64,000 nt of DNA from CAVQDV01 sp963711375 (GTDB taxonomy: Bacteria; Pseudomonadota; Gammaproteobacteria; Coxiellales; Coxiellaceae). A model generated the notes under the pieces. That model was not told the DNA's origin. It made no database searches and saw nothing but the letters and a program-made list of their open reading frames with translations. Of this stretch, positions 26,228 to 35,328 are shown piece after piece. The stretch lies in contig CAVQDV010000005.1 in assembly GCA_963711375.1 (NCBI GenBank), positions 992,001-1,056,000 on the forward strand, given 5' to 3'. The stretch's first letter is position 1. Each line of letters starts with the position of its first letter. Made by a program: the position numbers and the translations under genes.

Positions 26228-27859
26228 ATGAAAACAAGGACGGCTTATTTTTTATTAATTCTACTTTGTAGCCTTCTCTATTTACCCGGAATTTCCACTC
26301 TGCCGATTATGGATCGTGATGAATCGCATTTTGCACAAGCCACTCGACAAATGATGGAATCCGGAAATTATTTTACGACACAATATTTAACAATTACTCG
26401 GCACCAGAAATCGCCGGGCATTAATTGGCTTCAAGCGGCATCGGTTGACATTTTTAGCAATCCCGAAAGCACTCAAATTTGGCCTTATCGTTTGCCTTCT
26501 TTCTTGGGAGGACTCGCTTCAATTTTATTGTTATTTACTTTTGGAAAAAACATTTTTGATGGAAAAACGGCTTTTTTAGCCTGCGGACTTCTGGCTAGTT
26601 GCGCTTTATTGATTTTAGAGGCTCATGTTGCCGTCATCGATGCCTGTCTTCTTGCAACGGTAATCGCCATGCAAGGTGCCTTATGGAAAATGTATTTAGA
26701 CCACCATAATAAACTAAAAATCCACATCGCCTTGCCTCTTATATTTTGGCTTGCCATGAGCGCTGGATTTTTATTAAAAGGTCTTCCCCTATTAATGGCT
26801 TTTCTCACCATACTTACATTATCTATTTTCGATCGTAATATTCGGTGGATAAAATCCTTAAATCCTGTATTTGGGCTTTCTTTGTTTATATTCACAACTC
26901 TGCTATGGGTAATTCCTGCAAATGATGCGAATCATGGAAATTATTTATTGCAATTATTTCACCATGATCTTCTCCCCAAATTAAGCAGTGGCGTCGAATT
27001 ACATGGCGAACCTCCAGGATATTATATGGCGATTTTTCCCCTATTATTTTTCCCAGGTTCTTTATTCGTGGGTTTCGCCATATTCTGGGCTTGGAAAAAT
27101 AAATATAAACGTGAAGAGCGATTTTTATTAGCGTGGATCATCCCCACTTGGCTTTTTTTTGCATTAATGCCGACAAAACTTCCACAATATATGCTTCCTC
27201 TGTATCCCGCCTTAGCGCTTCTAAGCGCAAGAGGCATGCTCCATATTTCCTGGAAAAATTCCACGACATTTTTTAAAGGCTTCCAATATTTTCAGCTCGT
27301 TCTTTGGCTCATCATCGGAATTGGTCTCGCATTAGCCCCTTATTTTCTCGGTCATTTAATTCAAAATGCCACCCCAAAAATTGCAATGCTCAGTGCTCTT
27401 CTCCTGCTCTTATCCCTCACGATAGCTATACTATTTTTCTACCAAGGGCGTTATGCTACTTGCATTTTCACCTCAATTTTAGGGCTCATTGCAAATTTTG
27501 GAATTCTCTCCCAATGGATTATGCCTCAAATGCACCATTTCTGGCTAAGCCAAACCATCATGCATGCCATTCACGATCAGGCCAATACGTTAATCTCGAA
27601 AAAATCCCCACTGATCATTGTAGACTACGACGAACCCAGTCTTGCCTTTTATTTGGGAACTCAAAAAATAAGACCAGCTCCAATGAACTTGAATAACATT
27701 AAAAATCGTTCCTCAGTAATCCTAATTCCAAAAGAAAAGCTCAATATAATAAATAACTCCTCATATAAAATAATCACCTCAGCAAGCGCCTACAATTATT
27801 CTCTAGGAAAATGGTCAACTTACTATCTTGTACAAATGAGGCCATATGAACAAGCCTAA
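26228..27859 (+). CDS. ArnT/PMT-like GT-C glycosyltransferase
   Basis: A 543-aa membrane protein with about 11-12 helices and a C-terminal soluble part. The first periplasmic loop carries MDRDESHFAQATRQM with the acidic catalytic residues (Asp29, Asp31/Glu32) typical of PMT_2/ArnT (GT39/GT83) enzymes. These use polyprenyl-phosphate sugars as donors and act in the periplasm, for example in adding L-Ara4N to lipid A. The partner phosphatase-like gene is 6 nt upstream. No arnBCADEF genes are nearby, so the sugar is unknown. Confidence 0.85.
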   Translation: MKTRTAYFLLILLCSLLYLPGISTLPIMDRDESHFAQATRQMMESGNYFTTQYLTITRHQKSPGINWLQAASVDIFSNPESTQIWPYRLPSFLGGLASILLLFTFGKNIFDGKTAFLACGLLASCALLILEAHVAVIDACLLATVIAMQGALWKMYLDHHNKLKIHIALPLIFWLAMSAGFLLKGLPLLMAFLTILTLSIFDRNIRWIKSLNPVFGLSLFIFTTLLWVIPANDANHGNYLLQLFHHDLLPKLSSGVELHGEPPGYYMAIFPLLFFPGSLFVGFAIFWAWKNKYKREERFLLAWIIPTWLFFALMPTKLPQYMLPLYPALALLSARGMLHISWKNSTTFFKGFQYFQLVLWLIIGIGLALAPYFLGHLIQNATPKIAMLSALLLLLSLTIAILFFYQGRYATCIFTSILGLIANFGILSQWIMPQMHHFWLSQTIMHAIHDQANTLISKKSPLIIVDYDEPSLAFYLGTQKIRPAPMNLNNIKNRSSVILIPKEKLNIINNSSYKIITSASAYNYSLGKWSTYYLVQMRPYEQA

Positions 27860-28046
27860 GAAAATACCGAAATTTAAATCTTCCGGAGCGGAGGCTGCAT
27901 TTTGGGAACAGCACGATACGACGGATTATATCGATTGGTCGATAGCCAAACGAGCACGTTTTACGAATTTAAAGCCATCAGCTCAGAAGATTTCCCTGCG
28001 CCTGCCTGAGGGGCGCCTGGACCCCCCAGACGAGGAATCGCCCTGA
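27846..28046 (+). CDS. CopG-type (PF12441-like) antitoxin, C-terminally truncated orphan
   Basis: A 66-aa protein whose first 55 residues match the CopG_antitoxin pattern: IPKFKSSGAEAAFWEQHDTT, DYIDWS, FTNLKPSAQKISLRLPEG. Family members continue for about 30 residues (helix and DNA-binding end), but here the frame ends in RLDPPDEESP. The start overlaps the ArnT-like gene by 14 nt, and no toxin gene lies on either side. It is best read as a decaying remnant of a toxin-antitoxin pair. Confidence 0.65.
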   Translation: MNKPKKIPKFKSSGAEAAFWEQHDTTDYIDWSIAKRARFTNLKPSAQKISLRLPEGRLDPPDEESP

Positions 28047-28069
28047 TTACGGTCCTGGTTTTGGAATTA

Positions 28070-29497
28070 TCAATCTAGAAAATCAGAAAAATTTATTATT
28101 TTGCTAAAAAATAGACTATCCACCACATCCTCACGCACGCCATTGACGTGAATTAAAATAGCGCGGCGTGACATGTGTTTAGGTAATTTTATGCTCTCAA
28201 TTTTTTTGCTGACTTCCTGAATGATCGACTTTGTGATTTCAAAGCGGCTGAATTTTATTTCGAATATATAGGCCGTATCACGGGTTTGGATCAGGTAGTC
28301 TACTTGGCAGCCAGGAATTTTCTTAGTTTTTCTCTGGAAAAATGGGTTTGCAAATAAAATCTCATCTGGCATGACTCCCAACGTTTTTATTATTTTATTA
28401 AAATTATTCAGCACCAGGTTTTCAAACTGTAATCCCATGATCGTGTCCCATCCTGGGAGGGAAGAAACCGATCGATCTGTAAACAAACCCTTTTCAATTC
28501 GTAAAATATTGGGCTGAATATATTTTAATGCAAATCGAGTGTAGTTATCTTTTAATCGATAATGACTTAAGTTGGACATTTTATTTTTCACAATATTCCA
28601 CGTATAATCTCGGGCCAAAAAACCCCCGAGCACCAAATCATCTAGATATTCGCTTAAGTCTCCGCTTTGCGCTATTTTGAGCTCTTTACTAATTTCCTCT
28701 TGTGTAGCTCTGCCATTAACTAAAAATTCGATTATTGGGCGGTAAATTGCATTTCGATTGGAATAAATTTCCGTAAAAATATGATCATATTCGCCAAAAA
28801 GGGCGCTATCTTTATCAAAGAAAAGATCACGAATATTTTCGTCAGCTGCTCGACTGGGTTTGATTAGCTCCAAATATCGGGGTACCCCGCCAGTAATAGC
28901 CAGCAATTTGAGTTTCTCAAAGCCCGAGATTTTCTCTCCATACTTACCCCAGAATTTATTGCATTTATCGAGCGGTAGCTCATCTACATTTAAGCTTAGG
29001 GAAGGTCGACCAAAATAGCCCGTGCTATCCAATATATTTTTCTGAATCCATGAAGATACCGATCCGCAAAGCACCAATACTAATTTTGTATTGTTTTTAA
29101 AATGTGAGTCCCACACAATTTTTAATTTGCCTAGAAAATCAGGATCGTCGATGGCTATCCACGAAATTTCATCAAAAAATATCACCACTCGTCCTGTTTT
29201 TGTCTCTTTAGCGAGAAGCAAAAATAGGTCCCCCCAATCGTCGGCTTTAAGAGCAGGAAGTTCACATTGACGACGTAGCTGCCTCGCAAATTCATCCCGT
29301 TGATTCTGAGCGGTTAAACCTACTCGCGGGTTAAGCCCGACAAAATGATAAAATTTATACCGCTTCCCAAATTCCTCAATGAGGCGACTCTTGCCAATGC
29401 GTCGACGGCCCTTTACCACCACAAGGTTTGCTGTTTGATTTTCAAAGAGTTTTTCGAGTTTCTTTATCTCTTTTTCGCGGCCAATAAAGGGGTCCAC
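28070..29497 (-). CDS. AAA ATPase with DUF234-like nuclease C-terminus
   Basis: The N-terminal P-loop is VVKGRRRIGKSRLIEEFG, preceded by PFIGREKEIKKLEKLF, with Walker B VVIFFDEISW near residue 115. The C-terminus has CQVDYLIQTRDTAYIFEIKF, a PD-(D/E)xK-type motif seen in the DUF234 part of such ATPases. The family is broad and of unclear function (signal-transduction or defence-like ATPases). GTG 29497 is chosen (476 aa) because GGGAG lies 6 nt upstream and conservation begins there; the frame is open to a TTG at 29548, inside hairpin 1 of the tandem pair. It lies convergent to the truncated antitoxin. Confidence 0.8.
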   Translation of the reverse strand: MDPFIGREKEIKKLEKLFENQTANLVVVKGRRRIGKSRLIEEFGKRYKFYHFVGLNPRVGLTAQNQRDEFARQLRRQCELPALKADDWGDLFLLLAKETKTGRVVIFFDEISWIAIDDPDFLGKLKIVWDSHFKNNTKLVLVLCGSVSSWIQKNILDSTGYFGRPSLSLNVDELPLDKCNKFWGKYGEKISGFEKLKLLAITGGVPRYLELIKPSRAADENIRDLFFDKDSALFGEYDHIFTEIYSNRNAIYRPIIEFLVNGRATQEEISKELKIAQSGDLSEYLDDLVLGGFLARDYTWNIVKNKMSNLSHYRLKDNYTRFALKYIQPNILRIEKGLFTDRSVSSLPGWDTIMGLQFENLVLNNFNKIIKTLGVMPDEILFANPFFQRKTKKIPGCQVDYLIQTRDTAYIFEIKFSRFEITKSIIQEVSKKIESIKLPKHMSRRAILIHVNGVREDVVDSLFFSKIINFSDFLD

Positions 29498-29524
29498 ATT
29501 TGCTCCCAGTCGATCTTTGAGGCA

Positions 29525-29613
29525 CCTCGAAGAAATGGCTTTTGCCAATTCTTCGAGGCGAAAACATAGGCAAAGTCTACCTCGAAGAAATGACTTTTGT
29601 CAATTCTTCGAGG
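29525..29613. repeat. Tandem pair of 34-nt hairpins with a compensatory change
   Basis: Hairpin 1 (29525-29558) and hairpin 2 (29580-29613) are both CCTCGAAGAAATG-n-CTTTTG-n-CAATTCTTCGAGG. The stem position that is G-C in copy 1 (TGGC/GCCA) is A-T in copy 2 (TGAC/GTCA), so pairing is preserved. Each is followed by CG, and 21 nt separate them. They lie between the 3-prime end of parB and the 5-prime end of the ATPase gene on the same strand. They may be a terminator/attenuator pair or REP-like repeats. Confidence 0.8.
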
Positions 29614-29641
29614 CGCATGCTGAGCAAGGGGTTAAGCGCTT

Positions 29642-30526
29642 TCACGCGATATGAACTAAAATACCTTCTAGTTCATCCATAGAATTGTAATGAATCACTA
29701 ATTTTCCTTTGCCAGAAGTTTGATGTTGAAAGGAGACTTTTGCGCCTAATTTTTCCGATAAATTTCCTTGCAAACGTGAAATATCAGGATCTAATTTTTC
29801 TATTTTCGTAGCAGGGCCGCTTTTTTCGCCGACTTTACGAATAAGCTCTTCCGTCTGTCTCACCGACAAACCACGCATAACAATCATATTGCCCACTTCG
29901 CATTGCCGCTCGCCTTCGAGTGCTAACAAAGCACGAGCATGGCCCATTTCCAAATGTCCATGTAAAAGCTGCACTTTTACATCAGGGTGTAATTTTTGCA
30001 AACGTAATAAATTGGTGACAACAGTTCTAGATTTTCCAACTGCATGCGCTACTTCATCATGCGTCATACGAAATTCATCGATTAATCGTTGCAGAGCGCC
30101 GGCTTCTTCAAGAGCATTTAAATCTTTACGCTGAATGTTTTCAATTAAAGCCATCGCAATGGCGGCTTCATCAGGAACATCCTTAATAATGACCGGAACT
30201 TTATCCATACCTGTCATTTGCGCCGCACGCCAACGACGTTCACCGGCAATAATTTCGTAGCCATCATTCATGTGACGAACAATAATTGGCTGAATAATTC
30301 CCTGTGATTTAATAGAATTGGCTAATTCTCTTAATTCTTCCGGCGAAAATTCTTTTCGAGGTTGATAGCGCCCAGGCCGAATTTTTTCAATGGGCATGTG
30401 CACAAAACGTTCTTCCGTATTTTCGCCGCCCGCTGAAATAACAGCAGCGACGGCTTGATTAGACTCACTCAATAATTCTGTTAATCCCAGATCAGAAAGA
30501 CCTCGACCTAATTTACGTTCGCTCAT
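29642..30526 (-). CDS. parB: Chromosome partitioning protein ParB
   Basis: A 294-aa ParB/Spo0J protein. The nucleotide-binding N-domain has IRPGRYQPRKEFSPEELREL, IIQPIIVR and EIIAGERRWRAAQ (the CTPase GERRxR box). A helix-turn-helix follows (MTHDEVAHAVGKSRTVVTNL), then a C-terminal dimerisation domain. It binds parS near oriC and, with ParA, segregates origins. The start overlaps the parA stop (ATGA). Confidence 0.96.
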   Translation of the reverse strand: MSERKLGRGLSDLGLTELLSESNQAVAAVISAGGENTEERFVHMPIEKIRPGRYQPRKEFSPEELRELANSIKSQGIIQPIIVRHMNDGYEIIAGERRWRAAQMTGMDKVPVIIKDVPDEAAIAMALIENIQRKDLNALEEAGALQRLIDEFRMTHDEVAHAVGKSRTVVTNLLRLQKLHPDVKVQLLHGHLEMGHARALLALEGERQCEVGNMIVMRGLSVRQTEELIRKVGEKSGPATKIEKLDPDISRLQGNLSEKLGAKVSFQHQTSGKGKLVIHYNSMDELEGILVHIA

Positions 30527-31299
30527 GCTAACTCCCTAACTTCTTGCTGACGTAAAAATTCACTCGCTAAAGCCAAATAAGCCGTAGCACCTTGTGAACG
30601 ACCATCATATTTTATCACCGGTTTTCCGTGACTTGGCGCTTCCGCTAAACGCACATTTCGTGGAATAACCGTTTTATAAACCTTGTCACCAAAATGCGTA
30701 ATCAATTGTTCAGAAACTTCGATGGTTAAGCGATTTCTTCCATCGTACATCGTGCGCAATAAACCCTCTAATTTCAAATTCGGATTAACAGCCTTACGAA
30801 TTCGATCAATACTGCCGAGCAAACTCGCTAATCCTTCCAGCGCATAATATTCGCATTGAATTGGGACCAAAACACTATCAGAAGCCACTAAAGCATTTAG
30901 CGTTAGCATATTAAGTGAGGGAGGGCAGTCGATAATAATAAATTCATACTGATCTCGAATTTCCACGAGCGCTTCTAACAAGCATTGTTCACGATGTTCT
31001 GCTTTTAAAAGACGTACTTCAGCAACGGTTAAATCACCATTCGATGGCATTAAATCATAGGCCCATTCTGTTGGAATAATGGATTCTGAAGCTTTTTTAG
31101 TGCCTAGTAAGACATCATTAATCGATGCGCTTAAATGTTTTTTATCAACACCACAACCAACGGTCGCACTGCCTTGAGGGTCTAAGTCAATTAATAAAAT
31201 TTTACGTCGCATGGCCGCGAGAGAGGCGGCAATATTAACTGAAGTGGTTGTTTTACCTACGCCCCCTTTTTGATTGGCAATAGAGATAATTTTTGTCAC
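30523..31299 (-). CDS. parA: Chromosome partitioning ATPase ParA/Soj
   Basis: A 258-aa deviant-Walker ATPase: IISIANQKGGVGKTTTSVNI (residues 4-23, with the signature Lys before GGVGKT), LLIDLDPQGSATVG near 35 and FIIIDCPPSLNML near 116. The chromosomal Soj type is short, with no N-terminal HTH, as here. It directly follows rsmG and overlaps parB, the usual rsmG-parA-parB order. Confidence 0.97.
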   Translation of the reverse strand: MTKIISIANQKGGVGKTTTSVNIAASLAAMRRKILLIDLDPQGSATVGCGVDKKHLSASINDVLLGTKKASESIIPTEWAYDLMPSNGDLTVAEVRLLKAEHREQCLLEALVEIRDQYEFIIIDCPPSLNMLTLNALVASDSVLVPIQCEYYALEGLASLLGSIDRIRKAVNPNLKLEGLLRTMYDGRNRLTIEVSEQLITHFGDKVYKTVIPRNVRLAEAPSHGKPVIKYDGRSQGATAYLALASEFLRQQEVRELA

Positions 31300-31926
31300 C
31301 TACTTATCCTCTTTCATAATAATCATCAAATGTCGAAGAGCGTCCAGCCCTGGAACCTGCAGTTCGGTCACTTTGGAAACGTACTGCGCGGGGATGGATT
31401 CCTCATCCGGATATTTCCCTTTCATCAGCAAATAGCGCCCATTTTTGCATAATAATGAGCTGCTGTTTTCGATGAGCTCAGAAGCCGCCCCCAATGCCCG
31501 AGAGATGATAACATCAAAACCACGATCGGCGCGATAATCTTCGATACGAGACTGCACGGGCTTGACGTTTGGCAAGCTAAGCTCGGCGCAGGCCTGGAGC
31601 AGGAATCGAACCTTTTTGCCATTGCTGTCTAGGAGGGTGAATTGATGATCGGGTAGCGCGATGGCGAGTGGGATGCCGGGAAGGCCAGCACCAGTGCCAA
31701 CGTCTAGTATGTTTTTGCCCTTCAAATAGGAAATCACGGAAAGACTATCGAGCAGATGATGTGTGATCATTTTATCGAAGTCTGTAATTGCCGTTAAATT
31801 ATAGGCTTTATTCCATTTTTGCAATAATTCAAGGTAAAGGATTAATTTCTGCTGGGCGGCTTCGTCAAGCCTTAAACCCAGTTGGTTTATCCCGTCTGAT
31901 AAGGTGCCTTTATCATTATTTTTCAT
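31300..31926 (-). CDS. rsmG: 16S rRNA (guanine527-N7)-methyltransferase
   Basis: A 208-aa class I methyltransferase. The SAM-binding loop ILDVGTGAGLPGIPLAIAL is near residue 69, preceded by HHLLDSLSV. RsmG (GidB) methylates G527 of 16S rRNA. It normally lies between mnmG and parA, but here 12 kb of other genes separate it from mnmG. An AGAGAGAGAA purine tract precedes ATG 31926. Confidence 0.95.
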   Translation of the reverse strand: MKNNDKGTLSDGINQLGLRLDEAAQQKLILYLELLQKWNKAYNLTAITDFDKMITHHLLDSLSVISYLKGKNILDVGTGAGLPGIPLAIALPDHQFTLLDSNGKKVRFLLQACAELSLPNVKPVQSRIEDYRADRGFDVIISRALGAASELIENSSSLLCKNGRYLLMKGKYPDEESIPAQYVSKVTELQVPGLDALRHLMIIMKEDK

Positions 31927-32009
31927 AGATTCTCTCTCTTAACCCCTTCTCCCTTTGCGGGGACAATAACGGCCTTTCAATACCTCTTTAGAGGGATTAC
32001 ACTAAAGCA

Positions 32010-32933
32010 ATGAAAACTCAATGGTCGCCAGTTAAAAAAAATTCTAAGGTCGCTCTCGTGTGCACAGGGTCGCCTTGTTTCTCGCCAGAGCACCCGCCTC
32101 TAGCCAAGCAATATCTTGAGAAAAATTACCACCTTGATATTCGCATTGCAAATGAAACAAGCGCAATAGTGCCTCCTTTTGAACGCGCTAAAACTTTTCT
32201 CGATTATTTATTTAATGAGGAAATTGAGATGATCTGGGCTTTGCGAGGTGGGGAGGGCACAGCAGACATTCTGCCTTTCGTCGATATTCACCGAGAAAAA
32301 ATTGCACAATTACCGCCAAAAATTCTGATGGGTTTTAGCGATTTTACGCCACTCTTAATTTATTTCGCGCAACATTTTGGCTGGCAGACGATCCATGGAC
32401 CCGGGGCTTCTCAACTGGCCTTAAAAAAAATTAACTCTGCTACCGAAAAAACGGCCATGGATCTACTATTTGGCTTAAATGCCAAGCCCATTCATCCTGG
32501 CCTCATTCCCTTAAATTCTTTGGCGCGTGAAAACCGAAAAATAGAAGCCGACGTAATCGGTGGTAATTTAAGCCTTTTGAGCATTAGCTTGAAAGATATT
32601 TGGGAAATTGATACTACCAATAAAATTATCATAATCGAAGATGTGGGTGAAAAAACGCATAAAATTGGGCGCATGCTGAAGCATTTGCAAAGAATTGGAA
32701 AATTTACAGGCCCAAAGGCTCTTATTTTTGGGGATTTTTTTGCACTGCCTCCTGGTGACACTGAAAATGCAAAGCGTGAAAACTGTGACTCCATGCAGCG
32801 TTTATTAGAATGGTTTACAAGTGAACTCGAATGTCCCGCCTTCCAAACCGATCAATTTGGTCATGCAGAAAATAATAGGCCATTTATTTTTAACACCCCA
32901 GCGATTCTAGAAAATCGCCAATTAATTTTTTAA
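32010..32933 (+). CDS. ldcA: Murein LD-carboxypeptidase (S66 family)
   Basis: A 307-aa S66 peptidase. The Ser-Glu-His triad is readable: Ser110 in MGFSDFTPL, Glu210 in IIIIEDVGE and His285 in QFGHAENN. Supporting motifs are ALRGGEGTADILPFVD near residue 77 and VIGGNLSLLSISL near 182. The enzyme removes the terminal D-Ala from tetrapeptides in peptidoglycan recycling. Its length (about 305 aa) fits LdcA. The MccF-like self-immunity subgroup is a less likely alternative. It overlaps the convergent 727-aa gene by 12 nt. Confidence 0.88.
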   Translation: MKTQWSPVKKNSKVALVCTGSPCFSPEHPPLAKQYLEKNYHLDIRIANETSAIVPPFERAKTFLDYLFNEEIEMIWALRGGEGTADILPFVDIHREKIAQLPPKILMGFSDFTPLLIYFAQHFGWQTIHGPGASQLALKKINSATEKTAMDLLFGLNAKPIHPGLIPLNSLARENRKIEADVIGGNLSLLSISLKDIWEIDTTNKIIIIEDVGEKTHKIGRMLKHLQRIGKFTGPKALIFGDFFALPPGDTENAKRENCDSMQRLLEWFTSELECPAFQTDQFGHAENNRPFIFNTPAILENRQLIF

Positions 32934-35105
32934 GCACGCATCCCACGGGATGACGGCCAAGTGCTCCTTGTTTTTTCCATCCTCTTCTCTAAAAAAAGTG
33001 GGAAATGTTCCAGACGATGTTCTCATAAAAACATTTCCGCCTTCTGTAAGGCTAACTGAATTAACTGGTGTTTTATGAGCATCTTCAGCGTTTGGGTGCT
33101 TGAGTTTCAAAGCCTCTTTACGATTCATGTCGGCACGCTCTAACAGCCAAGGTTCATGTATGGCATAGTTATATAACTCCAAAAATTGGCAAGACGCTAC
33201 ATAAAAATAACCCTCTGGGTCTAGTGAGACATTAAGGTTTTTTGAACTCACGCAGAAGTTAAAATACCCATCTCTTAAAAGCTCTGCATAAAACTCTTTC
33301 GCCTCGGGATCTTCAATGGCTTGTAATAAATTATTCTGAACATCTTGTAGTTTTTTTAGCGGCTTTATCTCTGAGTCTCTGTACACTTTTATAGCCATGA
33401 ATTTATGAATAACGAGTTTTTCGCAAGGATTTGTTATTTCGTTGAGGGCAGGAAGCTGCTCCACTTTTCCATATTGATTGCTGAAATAATTAATCAGAAC
33501 CGCACGAGCGAAAGAGGTATTAATATCAAGAAGAATTTTTTTACAGTCTTCGGAATGGCTTTCATTTGATAATCCCCTCGACAATCTGACGACAACTTCA
33601 TTTTTTTCGAAAACCATCTTCTTACAAGCTTTTTGAAACTCTGAATCCTTCAAGCTCTGAGGCCCTTCAAACCAAGACTTATAAATCAAATAAGCCGATA
33701 ACTCTAAGTGCAGGGATAATTTCGGCCCAATAGGGTCTAGAAAAATTTTAACCAGCATTTGGGCCCGTTCTTCATAGGTTTTACTTGGATCTTTGAGCTC
33801 CAAAAGCGAAATAAGCTCTGAATTATTTAAACATTTTAGTGTATGAAGATCAAAATCTAATCGTGACATAAGAAATTCACACTCATCTCTAAATTCACCC
33901 ACTTGATACAAGGTAAAATCGACAAAAACTTTGAGAATTTCGGGTACTTTTTGATAATTCAGTAAAAACTGGCTGCAAGTGGAAAAATTAGACTTATCAG
34001 TTAGGGCTTTTTGAAAATAGCTTGCTGCTTCTTCAAAATTTGGCGTATCCCCATAGTATCCTTCTACGCACACTTCTGAAACCTTCAGGGCGAATTTTAC
34101 ATCACTTTTAACCTGATTTTTCAAGAATTCCAATAGTAAGGGTCTAAGATTTTTGGGTAACACCTTTCCTATAGATTGCCTACGAAGCTCAAGCAAAATT
34201 ACAGCGGGTTTAAATTCAAACTTTTCAAGGACTGCAACTTGCGAATTCGATTCTGCGCTCTTATCAAAATAACTTGAGGAAAATATTTTAATATAAAATT
34301 CCGCAAAAGTTATCATATCGGGATTACTTTTTTGAAAATGAACCCTGCTTTTGACAGCAATATGAAGACTTAACATTAGACCAATTTCTCGACTGTCTAC
34401 ATTAAAAGCTAAGTTTAGCAAAATTTCTTCAAAATAATGGGGATCGTAGGATCGTTTTTCAATATAATGACAGGCCGACTTCTCAAAATCGAGTATACTT
34501 GCCTTATATGTAGAATGTCTTAGCATAGCAAGAATAATTTTTTCTTGACACAGTTCAAAGGCAAAGGCAATCGGTGAATTTTCGCCCCCGCCAGGACTCA
34601 TTCCATGCTCCATTAGGAGTTTCACCATGTTAACATTTCCATCCTCTACGAGATAATGAAGAGCAGACTTCTCTTTTTTTTCATCCCATACGTTGGCAAT
34701 TTTGATCTCCGAAAATTTCTTAAGACAGGCCTCAATAAATGGGTATTCTTTAAGCTTTGCTGCAAATAGAACAAGCTTCCCGAGTGTATCAGCTGTTGGA
34801 TTACAATTTTTATGCCCGATCGCCCACTCAACCCAAGAAAAATTCGCGTCTTCCTGCGCCATCAAAGCCGAAAGTATTTGATCTAATTCTTCCTTTGAAG
34901 GATCATAAGTTCGTCCATCACTCGGAAATATCCCTTTATTATCTCGAAGTTGTTTAGCAAATTCCCAGGCATTATCTTCGATGTAATATACTATTGGAAA
35001 TTTAGTTTTCCCCTCTGGGCGATAACTCGGATTTGCGCCCTTCTGTAAAGAAGACTTTGGATCTTTTGGAATATTCATCCAAAATCCTAAATTATAATTT
35101 CTCAT
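32922..35105 (-). CDS. Large helical protein with N-terminal ankyrin repeat, unknown function
   Basis: A 727-aa protein with no signal peptide or membrane helix. Residues about 150-215 contain ankyrin-like units (KSALHYLVEDGNVNMVKLLM, then EHGMSPGGGENSPIAFAFEL). A later part has a Sel1-like helix pair (NFEEAASYFQKALTDKSNFS). The rest is helical with no family I recognise. A TATACT -10-like box lies at 35141-35146 on the same strand. Size, repeats and neighbours suggest a secreted effector of a host-associated bacterium; this is inference. Confidence 0.72.
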   Translation of the reverse strand: MRNYNLGFWMNIPKDPKSSLQKGANPSYRPEGKTKFPIVYYIEDNAWEFAKQLRDNKGIFPSDGRTYDPSKEELDQILSALMAQEDANFSWVEWAIGHKNCNPTADTLGKLVLFAAKLKEYPFIEACLKKFSEIKIANVWDEKKEKSALHYLVEDGNVNMVKLLMEHGMSPGGGENSPIAFAFELCQEKIILAMLRHSTYKASILDFEKSACHYIEKRSYDPHYFEEILLNLAFNVDSREIGLMLSLHIAVKSRVHFQKSNPDMITFAEFYIKIFSSSYFDKSAESNSQVAVLEKFEFKPAVILLELRRQSIGKVLPKNLRPLLLEFLKNQVKSDVKFALKVSEVCVEGYYGDTPNFEEAASYFQKALTDKSNFSTCSQFLLNYQKVPEILKVFVDFTLYQVGEFRDECEFLMSRLDFDLHTLKCLNNSELISLLELKDPSKTYEERAQMLVKIFLDPIGPKLSLHLELSAYLIYKSWFEGPQSLKDSEFQKACKKMVFEKNEVVVRLSRGLSNESHSEDCKKILLDINTSFARAVLINYFSNQYGKVEQLPALNEITNPCEKLVIHKFMAIKVYRDSEIKPLKKLQDVQNNLLQAIEDPEAKEFYAELLRDGYFNFCVSSKNLNVSLDPEGYFYVASCQFLELYNYAIHEPWLLERADMNRKEALKLKHPNAEDAHKTPVNSVSLTEGGNVFMRTSSGTFPTFFREEDGKNKEHLAVIPWDACLKN

Positions 35106-35216
35106 TTCAAATATCTCTCGATTATTTTCTAAAGGGTGCCAGTATAATCACCAATTATTAAAGTAATCTTAAGGAATGAAAAAATTTTGAAATTTTTCTT
35201 TGCACGGGACTGGCAA

Positions 35217-35255
35217 CTCTTGTCCCCTCTCCCCTTGCGGGAGAGGGGACAAGAG
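35217..35255. repeat. Perfect 17-bp-stem REP-like hairpin
   Basis: CTCTTGTCCCCTCTCCC and its exact inverse GGGAGAGGGGACAAGAG flank a CTTGC loop. The core matches the palindromes at 22819 and 47815. It lies between two large leftward genes. No T-run follows on either side, so it is not a standard terminator. Confidence 0.8.
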
Positions 35256-35328
35256 TCACCATGAAAAAATTAGCCAAAAATGGTTTGACCTATCCAATTC
35301 ACCTTTTGAGGAGGGGATTACCGAATGT

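Noticed and set aside
27304..27696. A 130-codon frame inside the ArnT-like gene.
   Set aside because: It is a shadow of the real gene, whose own frame shows clear membrane helices and catalytic motif.
35217..35255. 17-bp-stem hairpin considered as a rho-independent terminator.
   Set aside because: There is no T-run after the stem on either strand, and the same core occurs elsewhere as a REP-like repeat.
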